Source: Haladaptatus sp. R4 (lineage in GTDB: Archaea > Halobacteriota > Halobacteria > Halobacteriales > Haladaptataceae). Taken from it: a stretch of DNA of 64,000 bases. The notes beneath the pieces were generated by a model. It was not told the origin of the DNA. It saw nothing but the letters and a program-made list of their open reading frames with translations, and did not search any database. Position numbers and translations under genes: made by a program. The stretch is from the NCBI RefSeq assembly GCF_001625445.1, contig NZ_LWHG01000021.1:930001-994000 (forward strand), given 5' to 3'. This document shows, piece by piece, positions 54,241 to 61,868 of the stretch (within the stretch, counting starts at the first letter, position 1; the number at the start of each line of letters is the position of its first letter).

Positions 54241-54733
54241 GACTCACTTCGCTCGTTGGATTCGAGAAGCGTCCTGACGGAGTCCTACGCGAACGGAGTG
54301 AGCGTAGGGCCAGTCAGAGCGAAGCTCTGACGACTGTCCCACGCGAACGGAGTGAGCGTAGGGCCAGTCAGGTCGTGAATGAAATGAACGTCCTGACGGA
54401 GGTTTACCCGAGTGTAGCGAGGGTAAACCACGTTAGAGCGTGAACGAAGTGAGCGGTCTAACGGAGTTTCACATGAGTGTAGCGAATGTGAGGCCAGTCA
54501 GAGCACGAACAAAGTGAGTGCTCTGACGGAGATTTGAACTCTCCGAGACGGTCACGCTCACATCCGCTCGCGCGCTGCGTCTCGTCTGCTCAAAATCTCC
54601 GCAGTCGTCATCTTCCTCCACGACTCACGAGAGCCTCGGCTCTCGTGAGTTGGTTCCGTAAGAATGACGTCCTGACGGAGTCCTACGCGAGCGGACGCGA
54701 GCGTAGGGCAAGTCAGGTCGCGAACAAAGTGAG
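54241..54733. repeat. Hairpin-repeat field with constant loops and variable stems, beside tRNA-Arg
   Basis: About eight to ten hairpins follow each other. Their loops share a GAACGNAGTGAG-like core (CGAACGGAGTGAGCG, CGTGAACGAAGTGAGCG, CACGAACAAAGTGAGTG, CGAGTGTAGCGAGGG), while the stems differ (CTACGC/GCGTAG, CAGAGCAC/GTGCTCTG, GGTTTACCC/GGGTAAACC). Units are separated by CCTGACGGAG or GCCAGTCAG. No coding frame is convincing. The copies of CCTGACGGAG match the 3' end of the neighbouring tRNA gene. Confidence 0.8.
54523..54541 (-). repeat. Copy of the tRNA-Arg 3' end
   Basis: CTGACGGAGATTTGAACTC at 54523-54541 is identical to 54738-54756 inside the tRNA gene (T-arm and 3' acceptor strand). 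Such duplicated tRNA 3' ends are typical of integrase attachment sites, although no integrase gene is visible. Confidence 0.6.
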
Positions 54734-54806
54734 CGTCCTGACGGAGATTTGAACTCCGGTCCCTGGCTCCGCAAGCCAAGAGGATAGTCCACTACCCTAC
54801 CAGGAC
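54734..54806 (-). tRNA. tRNA-Arg, anticodon GCG
   Basis: On the minus strand the cloverleaf has acceptor GTCCTGG paired with TCAGGAC and discriminator G. The anticodon stem TTGGC/GCCAG encloses loop TTGCGGA, anticodon GCG, reading CGC and CGU codons. The T-arm CGGAG-TTCAAAT-CTCCG is canonical. It lacks an intron and encoded CCA. Confidence 0.92.
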
Positions 54807-54940
54807 TCATTCATTCATTTCGCGCTCGGCTTAATAGCGCTTGCGATGTGGTGGCGGTGTGTGGATGCGAGGCAACCACACGATTCGCACCCGGCGGGAC
54901 TATGAGAATAACTCAAATCGCTATTTTCGTCTACGGGACA

Positions 54941-54950
54941 GTTTTTAGAA
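54941..54950 (+). promoter_or_regulatory. TATA box of the poly-Thr lipoprotein gene
   Basis: GTTTTTAGAA is centred about 25 bases before ATG 54971, the leaderless spacing. Confidence 0.5.
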
Positions 54951-54970
54951 TGGGTATAGTATCCGATAGT

Positions 54971-55552
54971 ATGCAACGACGAGACATCCTGAAACGAGCG
55001 GGCGCGGCGACGACGGTCGGCATACTGGCCGGTTGTCTCAGTCGAGACGGTGGTAGTCCCGGCGGTTCGGGGTCCGAGAGTACGACGACGACCACCACGA
55101 CCACAACCACCACGACGACCACGGCGGACGGGACGACGAGCGAAGAGATGACGACGAAGACCGGATCGGAGACCACGACTTCGGCGGGCGACGGCGAGTC
55201 GAATCTCAAGGACGGAACGGTGAAGGTCCTCAGTTCGAACTGCGGAACCCCGAAAAACGAGGCGTCCGTCGAAGTCAAGGACTCGCGGATGGTCATCACC
55301 GGCACGATAGGAGGAAGCGACTCCTGTGCGATACCCTACCTCAAGAGCACGAAAACCGACGCGAAAACGGGGACGTACATGGTGACGGTCGGAACGAAGC
55401 AGAAGAGCGGGACCGTCGGCTGTTCGGAGTGTCTCACCAAAATCGAGTACCGTGCGACGCTCACGTTCGCCGGTTCGGTTCCGAAATCGGTGAAAGTCAC
55501 CCACGAGAGCATGGGGAAATCGAAAGTGGTCGCGAACACCGACGACAGTTAG
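54971..55552 (+). CDS. Tat lipoprotein with a poly-Thr linker, unknown function
   Basis: From ATG 54971 the protein has a Tat signal RRDILKRAGAATTVGILAGC (lipobox Cys22), then SRDGGSPGGSGSES and an uninterrupted run of 14 threonines that likely carries glycans and spaces the domain from the membrane. The mature domain is about 100 residues, beta-rich, with four cysteines (SSNCGTPKN, DSCAIPYL, GCSECLTK) that can form two disulfides. No family is recognised. It is probably a small surface protein; ligand binding is a guess. Confidence 0.8.
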   Translation: MQRRDILKRAGAATTVGILAGCLSRDGGSPGGSGSESTTTTTTTTTTTTTTADGTTSEEMTTKTGSETTTSAGDGESNLKDGTVKVLSSNCGTPKNEASVEVKDSRMVITGTIGGSDSCAIPYLKSTKTDAKTGTYMVTVGTKQKSGTVGCSECLTKIEYRATLTFAGSVPKSVKVTHESMGKSKVVANTDDS

Positions 55553-55730
55553 TCCAGCGACGGGAACTGACGATCCACGAAAGCGTCATCGAGGCACGGG
55601 GCGTAACTTTATCAACGAAAATGCGGCCACTGATAGCTATGATTCGAACCGGATCGGGGTCGGCGGACTTCCGTTCCCCGACACAAAGACAACGCTTAAG
55701 CGACGGCCAACCCTGCAACCGAGTACGATT

Positions 55731-57167
55731 ATGGGCGTTATAGACGAGGTACATGGGGACCTCGACGCCGACATCTCTCTGGACGAGTTCCGGGACGCCG
55801 TCGAGGAAAAAGTCGAACAGATGGGTGGGCTTGCGGACGAAGAAACCGCCGCAATGCTCATCGCGCACGAACTGGACGAAAGCGAGGTGAACGGCGTCGC
55901 CGACATCGAACCCGGCATCGAAGAAGTGAAATTCGTTGCCAAGGTGACGAGCGTCGGCGATATCCGAACGTTCGAACGCGACGGCGACGACGCGGAGGAC
56001 GGTCACGTCTTGAACGTCGACGTCGCGGACGAAACCGGGTCGATTCGCATCTCGCTCTGGGACGAACAGGCACGGGGCGCGGAGGAGGAACTCGAACCCG
56101 GCCAAGTCCTGCGGATCAAGGGCCGCCCGACGGACGGCTACAGCGGAACCGAGGTCAACGTGGATCAAGCCGAACCCGACGACGATACGGAGATCGACGT
56201 GCAGGTTCAGGACTCCTACTCCGTCTCCGACCTCTCGCTCGGCCTCTCGGACGTGAACCTTCCGGGTAAACTACTCGACACCGGTACCGTCCGCACGTTC
56301 GACCGTGACGACGGCTCCGAGGGCAAAGTCGCCAACCTCACCGTCGGCGACGAAACCGGCCGAATCCGAATCACGCTCTGGGACGAGCGCGCTGACATCG
56401 TCGAGGAACTGGAACCCGGCATCACCGTCGAAATCGTGGACGGATACGTCCGCGAGCGCGATGGGAACCTCGAACTCCACGTCGGCAACCGCGGTGCGGT
56501 CGAGGAAATCGACGCCGACATCGAATACGTTCCCGAGAGCACGCCGATCGAGAACCTCGAAATCGGCGACACGGCGGACATCACCGGTGTGATTCGCTCA
56601 TCGGACCCGAAACGCACGTTCGACCGCGACGACGGGTCGGAAGGCCAAGTGAAGAACGTCCGCGTGCAGGACGAAACCGGCGACATCCGCGTCGCGCTCT
56701 GGGGTGAAAAGGCCGACCGAGAACTCGCGCCGGGCGACAAAGTCGCGTTCGCGGACGTCTCCATCAAGGACGGCTGGGCGGACGACATCGAAGCCTCCGC
56801 CGGATGGCAATCGACCATCTCCGTCCTCGACAACAGTTCCCCGACGGACGCGGCGAACGGAGACAACGACACGAACGAGGCGGAAACCGGACTCGACGCG
56901 TTCGGAAGCGACGTCGAAGGCGACAGCGAAGAAACGACGACCGAGACGGAATCCGACTCGACGGCGGACGCGAACACGACCTCGGCCGACGACGGCGAAC
57001 AGGTCGAGTTCACCGGAACGGTCGTTCAAGCGGGTAACCCTGTCGTGTTGGACGACGGTGAAGAAACGATAAGCGTCGAGACCGATGCCGACGTTCACCT
57101 CGGGCAGGAAGTGACCGTTCGCGGCGAGCGTCGTGGTGGGAAACTCGACGCAGAGGACGTGTTCTAA
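55731..57167 (+). CDS. rpa2: Replication protein A (single-stranded DNA-binding, Rpa2-like)
   Basis: The 478-residue protein has an N-terminal helical part (MGVIDEVHGDLDADISLDEFRDAV) followed by three OB-folds, each with the DETGxIRxxLWDE signature (DETGSIRISLWDEQA, DETGRIRITLWDERA, DETGDIRVALWGEKA), an acidic Thr/Glu linker, and a shorter C-terminal OB-like domain (FTGTVVQAGNPVVLDDG). It coats single-stranded DNA in replication and repair. The zinc finger of Rpa1-type proteins is absent, which points to Rpa2. Histone and histone deacetylase genes follow, the order I recall around H. volcanii rpa2. Confidence 0.9.
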   Translation: MGVIDEVHGDLDADISLDEFRDAVEEKVEQMGGLADEETAAMLIAHELDESEVNGVADIEPGIEEVKFVAKVTSVGDIRTFERDGDDAEDGHVLNVDVADETGSIRISLWDEQARGAEEELEPGQVLRIKGRPTDGYSGTEVNVDQAEPDDDTEIDVQVQDSYSVSDLSLGLSDVNLPGKLLDTGTVRTFDRDDGSEGKVANLTVGDETGRIRITLWDERADIVEELEPGITVEIVDGYVRERDGNLELHVGNRGAVEEIDADIEYVPESTPIENLEIGDTADITGVIRSSDPKRTFDRDDGSEGQVKNVRVQDETGDIRVALWGEKADRELAPGDKVAFADVSIKDGWADDIEASAGWQSTISVLDNSSPTDAANGDNDTNEAETGLDAFGSDVEGDSEETTTETESDSTADANTTSADDGEQVEFTGTVVQAGNPVVLDDGEETISVETDADVHLGQEVTVRGERRGGKLDAEDVF

Positions 57168-57188
57168 CGCGTTTTCGGACGTTCCGAA

Positions 57189-57395
57189 TTAGCTCTGGAA
57201 CGGCTCTTCGTCGCGGTGATTGTCCTTGTTCTGTTCGTCGGTCGCGGCGTCTTCACGGGCCTGCTTTTGTTCGACTTCCGTCTCGTCTTCGAGTTCCTCT
57301 TCGCGGGCCTGTTCGGCCTCGGCTTCCCCTTCCTGTTCTGCTTCGTCTTCCTTTTCCTTCGCCATCGTTCGGTCACGTTCGTGTTGGTCGCTCAT
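57189..57395 (-). CDS. Small acidic, likely disordered or coiled-coil protein
   Basis: The 68-residue protein starts MSDQHERDRTMAKEKEDEAE and is almost all charged residues (Glu, Asp, Lys, Arg, Gln), with a heptad-like EELEDETEVEQKQAREDAA stretch. It lies antisense between rpa2 and the histone gene. A TATA-like AATTAAAAC lies about 30 bases upstream. The composition is that of a haloarchaeal protein and not of random translation. No function can be given. Confidence 0.6.
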   Translation of the reverse strand: MSDQHERDRTMAKEKEDEAEQEGEAEAEQAREEELEDETEVEQKQAREDAATDEQNKDNHRDEEPFQS

Positions 57396-57540
57396 CGTGT
57401 CCGAGGGTTTGGCGTCGTCGTTTTAATTCGTGATGGCTGCACTGTCGTCCTTTTTATTGTGATAGCGATTTCCGCGTGTCCGATTTGCCGCGAGCGACAG
57501 TAGGGAAAGATTAAGGGCGACAGACTTCCGCTGTTGGATT

Positions 57541-57972
57541 ATGAGCGTTGAGCTTCCGTTCGCGCCGGTCGATACGATAATCCGACGGAATGCGGGTACC
57601 CTTCGTGTCAGTGCGGATGCCGCCGAGGAACTCGCCCGACGGATTCAGAGTCACGGAGCGGAGCTGGCCGTGGATGCTGCAAAACAGGCGACGAAAGATA
57701 GACGGAAGACACTGATGGCGGCTGATTTCGGCGTCCAACAGGTCATCGACAAGGACGAACTCACCCTTCCGGTCGCCCCCGTCGATCGAATTGCCCGCCT
57801 CGATATCGGTGACGATTATCGGGTCTCGATGGACGCGCGGGTGGCGCTTGCGGACATCCTCGAAGATTACGCCGACAACGTCGCATCGGCGGCAACGATC
57901 CTCGCCCATCACGCGGACCGGCGAACCGTTAAGGCAGAGGACATCGAGACTTACTTCAGGCTGTTCGAATGA
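57541..57972 (+). CDS. hstA: Archaeal histone, end-to-end doublet
   Basis: The 143-residue protein contains two histone folds in one chain: residues 4-70 (ELPFAPVDTIIRRNAGTLRVS... DFGVQQVIDK) and residues 76-143 (LPVAPVDRIARLDIGDDYRVS... ETYFRLFE). Each has the three-helix pattern with the conserved AxDTIIRR/PVDRIARL start and the Arg and Thr/Lys residues near the L2 loop. Haloarchaea have this covalent pseudo-dimer, which binds DNA as a nucleosome-like unit or acts as a global regulator. The second fold is more acidic. The stop overlaps the deacetylase start. Confidence 0.93.
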   Translation: MSVELPFAPVDTIIRRNAGTLRVSADAAEELARRIQSHGAELAVDAAKQATKDRRKTLMAADFGVQQVIDKDELTLPVAPVDRIARLDIGDDYRVSMDARVALADILEDYADNVASAATILAHHADRRTVKAEDIETYFRLFE

Positions 57973-58979
57973 ACTTCGGCTACAGCGAGGTCTGTTTAGC
58001 TCACGATACCGGAAAACGGCACCCGGAAAACCCCGACCGACTACGTGCGATTCGGCAGGCCCTCACGCGCAAACACGGCGTCGAATACGTAGAGTCACCA
58101 CCCGCCACGGAAGCGGACGTCACGGCGGTTCACGACGAGGGGTACGTCAAGGAATTACGCGAGTTCTGTGATAGCGGTGGCGGTAACTGGGACCCGGACA
58201 CCGTCGCCGTCGAAGCGACGTGGGATGCCGCACTCGAAAGCGCGGGGCTCGCAAAATGGGCTGCGAACAGCGCACTGGACGGCGAAGACGGACGTGCGAC
58301 GCCGTTCGCGTTGGGGCGTCCACCGGGACACCACGCGGTAGAAGACGACGCGATGGGGTTCTGTTTTTTCAACAACGCCGCCGTCGCAGCCCAAGCGGTC
58401 ATCGACGACGACCGGGCCGAACGCGTCGCGATCATCGACTGGGACGTCCATCACGGGAACGGCACGCAGGACATCTTCTACAACGACGGAAACGTGTTCT
58501 ACATCTCGATTCACGAGGACGGACTGTATCCCGGCACGGGCGAAATCGAGGAAGCGGGCGAAGGGGGCGGAAACGGGACGACGCTCAACGCACCGCTCCC
58601 GGCGGGAGCGGGCGACCCCGAATATCGCTCGGTCTTCGACGAACTCATCGCACCCGCAGTTCTCGAATTCGATCCCGACCTCGTGTTGGTGAGCGCAGGG
58701 TTCGACGCTCATCGGCACGACCCGATTTCCCGGATGCGTGTCTCGACGGAGGGATACGGCATGCTCACCGCCCAAGTTCGTGAACTGGCGGACGAGTCGA
58801 ACGCGGCTCTCGGGTTCGTTCTCGAAGGGGGCTACGGGTTGGACACGCTTTCGGACGGCGTTGCGATGGTCCACGAAGTGTTCGACGGGATGGACCCGGT
58901 CGTTCCCGAAGAGGAGGAGAACGAGGAGGTCCGCGAGGTCATCACGGAACTACTCGATACCCATCCGATGTTCGAGTAG
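57969..58979 (+). CDS. hdaI: Histone deacetylase family protein (HdaI-like)
   Basis: This 336-residue zinc hydrolase matches class II HDAC/acetoin-utilisation AcuC proteins: GRPPGHHAVEDDAMGFCFFN (the His-His pair), IIDWDVHHGNGTQDIF (zinc Asp/His), VSAGFDAHRHDP (zinc Asp) and VLEGGYG. It should remove acetyl groups from lysine in a protein, or from another acetylated amine. It overlaps the histone gene by 4 nt (ATGA), so the two are made together. Archaeal histones lack N-terminal tails; the true substrate may be another protein. Confidence 0.92.
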   Translation: MNFGYSEVCLAHDTGKRHPENPDRLRAIRQALTRKHGVEYVESPPATEADVTAVHDEGYVKELREFCDSGGGNWDPDTVAVEATWDAALESAGLAKWAANSALDGEDGRATPFALGRPPGHHAVEDDAMGFCFFNNAAVAAQAVIDDDRAERVAIIDWDVHHGNGTQDIFYNDGNVFYISIHEDGLYPGTGEIEEAGEGGGNGTTLNAPLPAGAGDPEYRSVFDELIAPAVLEFDPDLVLVSAGFDAHRHDPISRMRVSTEGYGMLTAQVRELADESNAALGFVLEGGYGLDTLSDGVAMVHEVFDGMDPVVPEEEENEEVREVITELLDTHPMFE

Positions 58980-59038
58980 GTCGGGAACGCCCCCTGCTCG
59001 ACGGATAGAGAGCCGGTATTTTTCAAAATGCCCACCAC

Positions 59039-59048
59039 AATTTATACT
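59039..59048 (+). promoter_or_regulatory. TATA box of the glycan operon
   Basis: AATTTATACT is centred about 44 bases before ATG 59088. With the usual 27-base offset the leader would be about 17 nt and includes GGGGTGGG, a Shine-Dalgarno-like purine tract. Confidence 0.45.
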
Positions 59049-59087
59049 ATAGCGTGCTGTAGCATCGTCACGCTCAGGGGTGGGCCA

Positions 59088-60263
59088 ATGAGACAGGATT
59101 CATACGACGTAGCGGTGTTGCACGACAGATTCCCGGGTATGGGCGGTGGTGAGCGATTCGCCATCGAAGCGGCGCGCGTGCTCGATGCGCCGATTTACAC
59201 GATGTACGTGGCGAACGACGTCCGAATTCCCGACGACGTGACCGTCGTTCCGATACGGCAGGGAAAGTACACACGTGGCCTCTCGGGACGACTGCTCGAA
59301 TGGAAGAACGAGGGGATGAATCCACTGGAAACCCTCTCGGTATCGCTCGATATGACCGACGCGGCGGACGAACTGACGGAGTACGACGTACTCATCGAGA
59401 GCGCGCCGCTTTCGAAATCCTACGTCCCGCCGGTCGAGCAGACGGTGATTCACTACCCGCACAGTCCGCCGAGATGGCTGTACGACCTCTATCGTGACCG
59501 ACTCGGGGAGTTCGACTATCCGGGCATCAAGTTCGCGCTGAAAGGCTATGCGAAGTGCTGGCGAGCACTCGACAAGGAGAGCAACGACTACGTCGACCGG
59601 TTCGTCGCCAACAGCGAACTCGTCCGCGACCGAATTCAGCGATACTACGGCCGGAACGCGGCGGTCGTCTATCCGCCGGTTACCGGCGATTGGCGGAACG
59701 ACGGCGACGACGGGTACTTCGTGACGTGGTCCCGGCTCGCGCCGGAGAAACGCATCGGTCTCGTGATAGATGCGTTCGCGGGCCTAGACGAGCGTCTCCT
59801 CGTCGTCGGTGACGGGGAAGAACGCGAAGCGCTCGAACGGAGCGCACGCGGACACGACAACATCGAACTTCTGGGTTACGTCGAAGACGTCGCGGATATC
59901 GTTTCCCGCGCCACCGCCGTCGTCTACGCACCCAAGGACGAGGATTTCGGTCTGGTCGGTGCGGAGGCGTTGACGGCCGGGAAACCGCTCATCGGCGTGA
60001 ACGAGGGGTACACCCGTCACCAAATCGTGGAGGGAACGACCGGATTGGGGTTCGAACCCACCGTCGAATCGCTCCGCGAAACCGTCGAACGATTCGACCC
60101 CTCGGATTTCGACGCCGACGAGATTCAACGGTTCGCCCGTCGCTACGACAGGACGACGTTCGCCGAATCGCTCCTCGAACTGGTCAACCGAACGCACGCG
60201 GAGGCGGCGAAAAAGCGCGCCGCGGTGGATACCGATGATTCGAAACCCATACGAATCCAGTGA
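59088..60263 (+). CDS. Glycosyltransferase family 4
   Basis: From ATG 59088 (MRQDSYDVAVLHDRF) the 391-residue protein has the GT-B fold: an N-terminal Rossmann half with VAVLHDRFPGMGGGERFAIEAA (glycine-rich acceptor side), SPPRWLYDLYRD, and a C-terminal half with RLAPEKRIGLVIDAF, VVGDGEERE and the GT4 motif EDFGLVGAEALTAGKPLIGVNEGYTRH (Glu-x7-Glu type). It adds a sugar from an NDP-sugar to a growing glycan in the cytoplasm. It is the first gene of a five-gene glycan cluster; the next gene overlaps it by 29 bases. Confidence 0.9.
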   Translation: MRQDSYDVAVLHDRFPGMGGGERFAIEAARVLDAPIYTMYVANDVRIPDDVTVVPIRQGKYTRGLSGRLLEWKNEGMNPLETLSVSLDMTDAADELTEYDVLIESAPLSKSYVPPVEQTVIHYPHSPPRWLYDLYRDRLGEFDYPGIKFALKGYAKCWRALDKESNDYVDRFVANSELVRDRIQRYYGRNAAVVYPPVTGDWRNDGDDGYFVTWSRLAPEKRIGLVIDAFAGLDERLLVVGDGEEREALERSARGHDNIELLGYVEDVADIVSRATAVVYAPKDEDFGLVGAEALTAGKPLIGVNEGYTRHQIVEGTTGLGFEPTVESLRETVERFDPSDFDADEIQRFARRYDRTTFAESLLELVNRTHAEAAKKRAAVDTDDSKPIRIQ

Positions 60264-60906
60264 ACCGCGGGTTTCGGTCGTGATTCCGACGGTCCCGGAA
60301 AACGACCACGACGCCGTGGTCGCCGCCCTGCGAAATCAGACCGTCGCCGAATTCGAAGTGCTGGTCGTCGACGACGCGACGCTCGACATCTGCGAAGCAC
60401 GAAACGCAGGCATCGAGGCGGCGAGCGCGGATATCGTGGCGCTCACCGACGACGACTGCCGACCGCCACCCGACTGGGTCGCGAGCGTGGAGAGCGCCGT
60501 CTCCGATGGCGCGGTGTGCGTCGAGGGAAGCGTGTCGGGTGGACGAACGTACCGTGGGACGGGGCTGTACGTCGGTTGTAATCTGGCGTTCGACCGCGAA
60601 ACAGCGCTCGACGCGGGCGGGTTCAGGAGCGAGTACGCCGGGTGGCGCGACGACACGGAATTCGGCTGGCGAATGGAATCCTACGGCCCCTGTCGGTACG
60701 ACCCGACGCTGACGATGGAACATCCCGACCGAACGCGGGCCAGCATCGATGCCGAAAACGAGGCCCGGTTGCAGCGCGAGTATCCGACCCGGTACGAGGA
60801 ACGGATCGTTCCGAAGACGACGCTCGGCAGGGTCAACGACTGGCTTTGGCGGCGAGGGGTCTGGGACGCGGTCGATAGGGTTCGGTACGCTGGAGGGGGT
60901 CGATGA
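60235..60906 (+). CDS. Glycosyltransferase family 2
   Basis: The 223-residue GT-A protein has VSVVIPTVPENDHDAVVAALRNQT, VLVVDDATLDICEARNAGI (first Asp pair) and IVALTDDDCRPPPDW, a DxD-type metal/nucleotide motif, followed by FDRETALDAGGFRSEYAGWRDDTEFGWRM with the catalytic Asp region. It transfers a single sugar from an NDP-sugar. It overlaps the GT4 gene by 29 nt and its last bases overlap the next gene by 4 nt, so it belongs to the operon. Confidence 0.9.
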   Translation: MIRNPYESSEPRVSVVIPTVPENDHDAVVAALRNQTVAEFEVLVVDDATLDICEARNAGIEAASADIVALTDDDCRPPPDWVASVESAVSDGAVCVEGSVSGGRTYRGTGLYVGCNLAFDRETALDAGGFRSEYAGWRDDTEFGWRMESYGPCRYDPTLTMEHPDRTRASIDAENEARLQREYPTRYEERIVPKTTLGRVNDWLWRRGVWDAVDRVRYAGGGR

Positions 60907-61868
60907 CGCTGAAGGAGTGGCTAGGCGAAAGCAGTGACCGCGTCCACGAGGATGGATGGACCGGCGTGGACGCGTCCGCCTACGAGCTATACAAAGGCTT
61001 TCTCCGGCGACTAGCCGGACGGGAGTCGTTCGGCGAGTCGATATACGACCACTCGTGGGACGCCCTCGTCGTCCTCGACGGCTGTCGGTTCGATTGTATG
61101 TGTGAGGTCGCACCCGAGATTCCCTTCGTGAAGCGCGTCTGGCGCTTCGCGTCGGCAGGGACTCGTTCGGACGAGTGGATGCACGCGAACTTCGACCCCC
61201 GGGACTGCTCCGACACGGTCCACGTCACCGCGAACCCAAACTCCGCGGCGCATCTCGATTCGCGGAACTTCGCCGAGTTGGTCGAAGTGTGGCGTGACGG
61301 GTGGGACGACGAGTTGGGGACGGTTCCCGCCCGCGCAGTCACCGACCGGGCTATCGTCGCCGGACGGTCCATCGGGGACGGCGAGATCGACGCGGACAAA
61401 CTGGTCGTCCACTACATGCAACCACACTTCCCGTCGATTCCCGACCCGCTTCCGGGCGACGAGATGAGTCGCGGCGAGTTCGGCGAGCGCGTGGGCGTCT
61501 GGGAACGCTTGCGACGGGGGGACCTCACCCGCGAGCAAGTGTGGAGTTCCTACCGGGACAACCTCCGCTACGCCCTCTCAGAGGTGGCGGTGTTGCTCGA
61601 CAATCTGGACGCCGACCGAGTGGTCATCACGGCGGACCACGGCAACGGCTTCGGCGAGTGGTACATCTACGGCCATCCGGACAACACGCCGATTCGTGCC
61701 CTCCGCGACGTGCCGTGGGTAGTCACGAGCGGAACCGATTCGGGAACGTACGATCCGAAAAGCTGGATGGTGGGGCCGGACGAGACGGAAGGAGCGAACG
61801 GGACGAAAGGTGCGGACGGACAAACGGCATCGACCGCCGACCGCCTCTCGGCGTTGGGGTACCGATGA
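60903..61868 (+). CDS. Alkaline phosphatase/sulfatase-fold protein of the glycan operon, 1
   Basis: The 321-residue protein has WDALVVLDGCRFDCMCEVAP (Asp and the Cys/Arg motif at the site of the alkaline phosphatase nucleophile) and VVITADHGNGFGEWYIYGHP, the DHG metal-binding motif, near the C-terminus. It lacks a signal peptide. Such proteins in haloarchaeal glycan clusters may transfer or remove sulfate or phosphate groups on sugars. It overlaps the GT2 gene by 4 nt and the next gene by 4 nt. A Gly/Thr-rich tail (about residues 289-312) precedes the C-terminal STADRLSALGYR. Confidence 0.85.
   Translation: MTLKEWLGESSDRVHEDGWTGVDASAYELYKGFLRRLAGRESFGESIYDHSWDALVVLDGCRFDCMCEVAPEIPFVKRVWRFASAGTRSDEWMHANFDPRDCSDTVHVTANPNSAAHLDSRNFAELVEVWRDGWDDELGTVPARAVTDRAIVAGRSIGDGEIDADKLVVHYMQPHFPSIPDPLPGDEMSRGEFGERVGVWERLRRGDLTREQVWSSYRDNLRYALSEVAVLLDNLDADRVVITADHGNGFGEWYIYGHPDNTPIRALRDVPWVVTSGTDSGTYDPKSWMVGPDETEGANGTKGADGQTASTADRLSALGYR

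Noticed and set aside
54235-54733. CRISPR array
   Set aside because: Repeats are not of constant length with unique spacers; what repeats is a hairpin loop with varying stems, and no cas gene is present.
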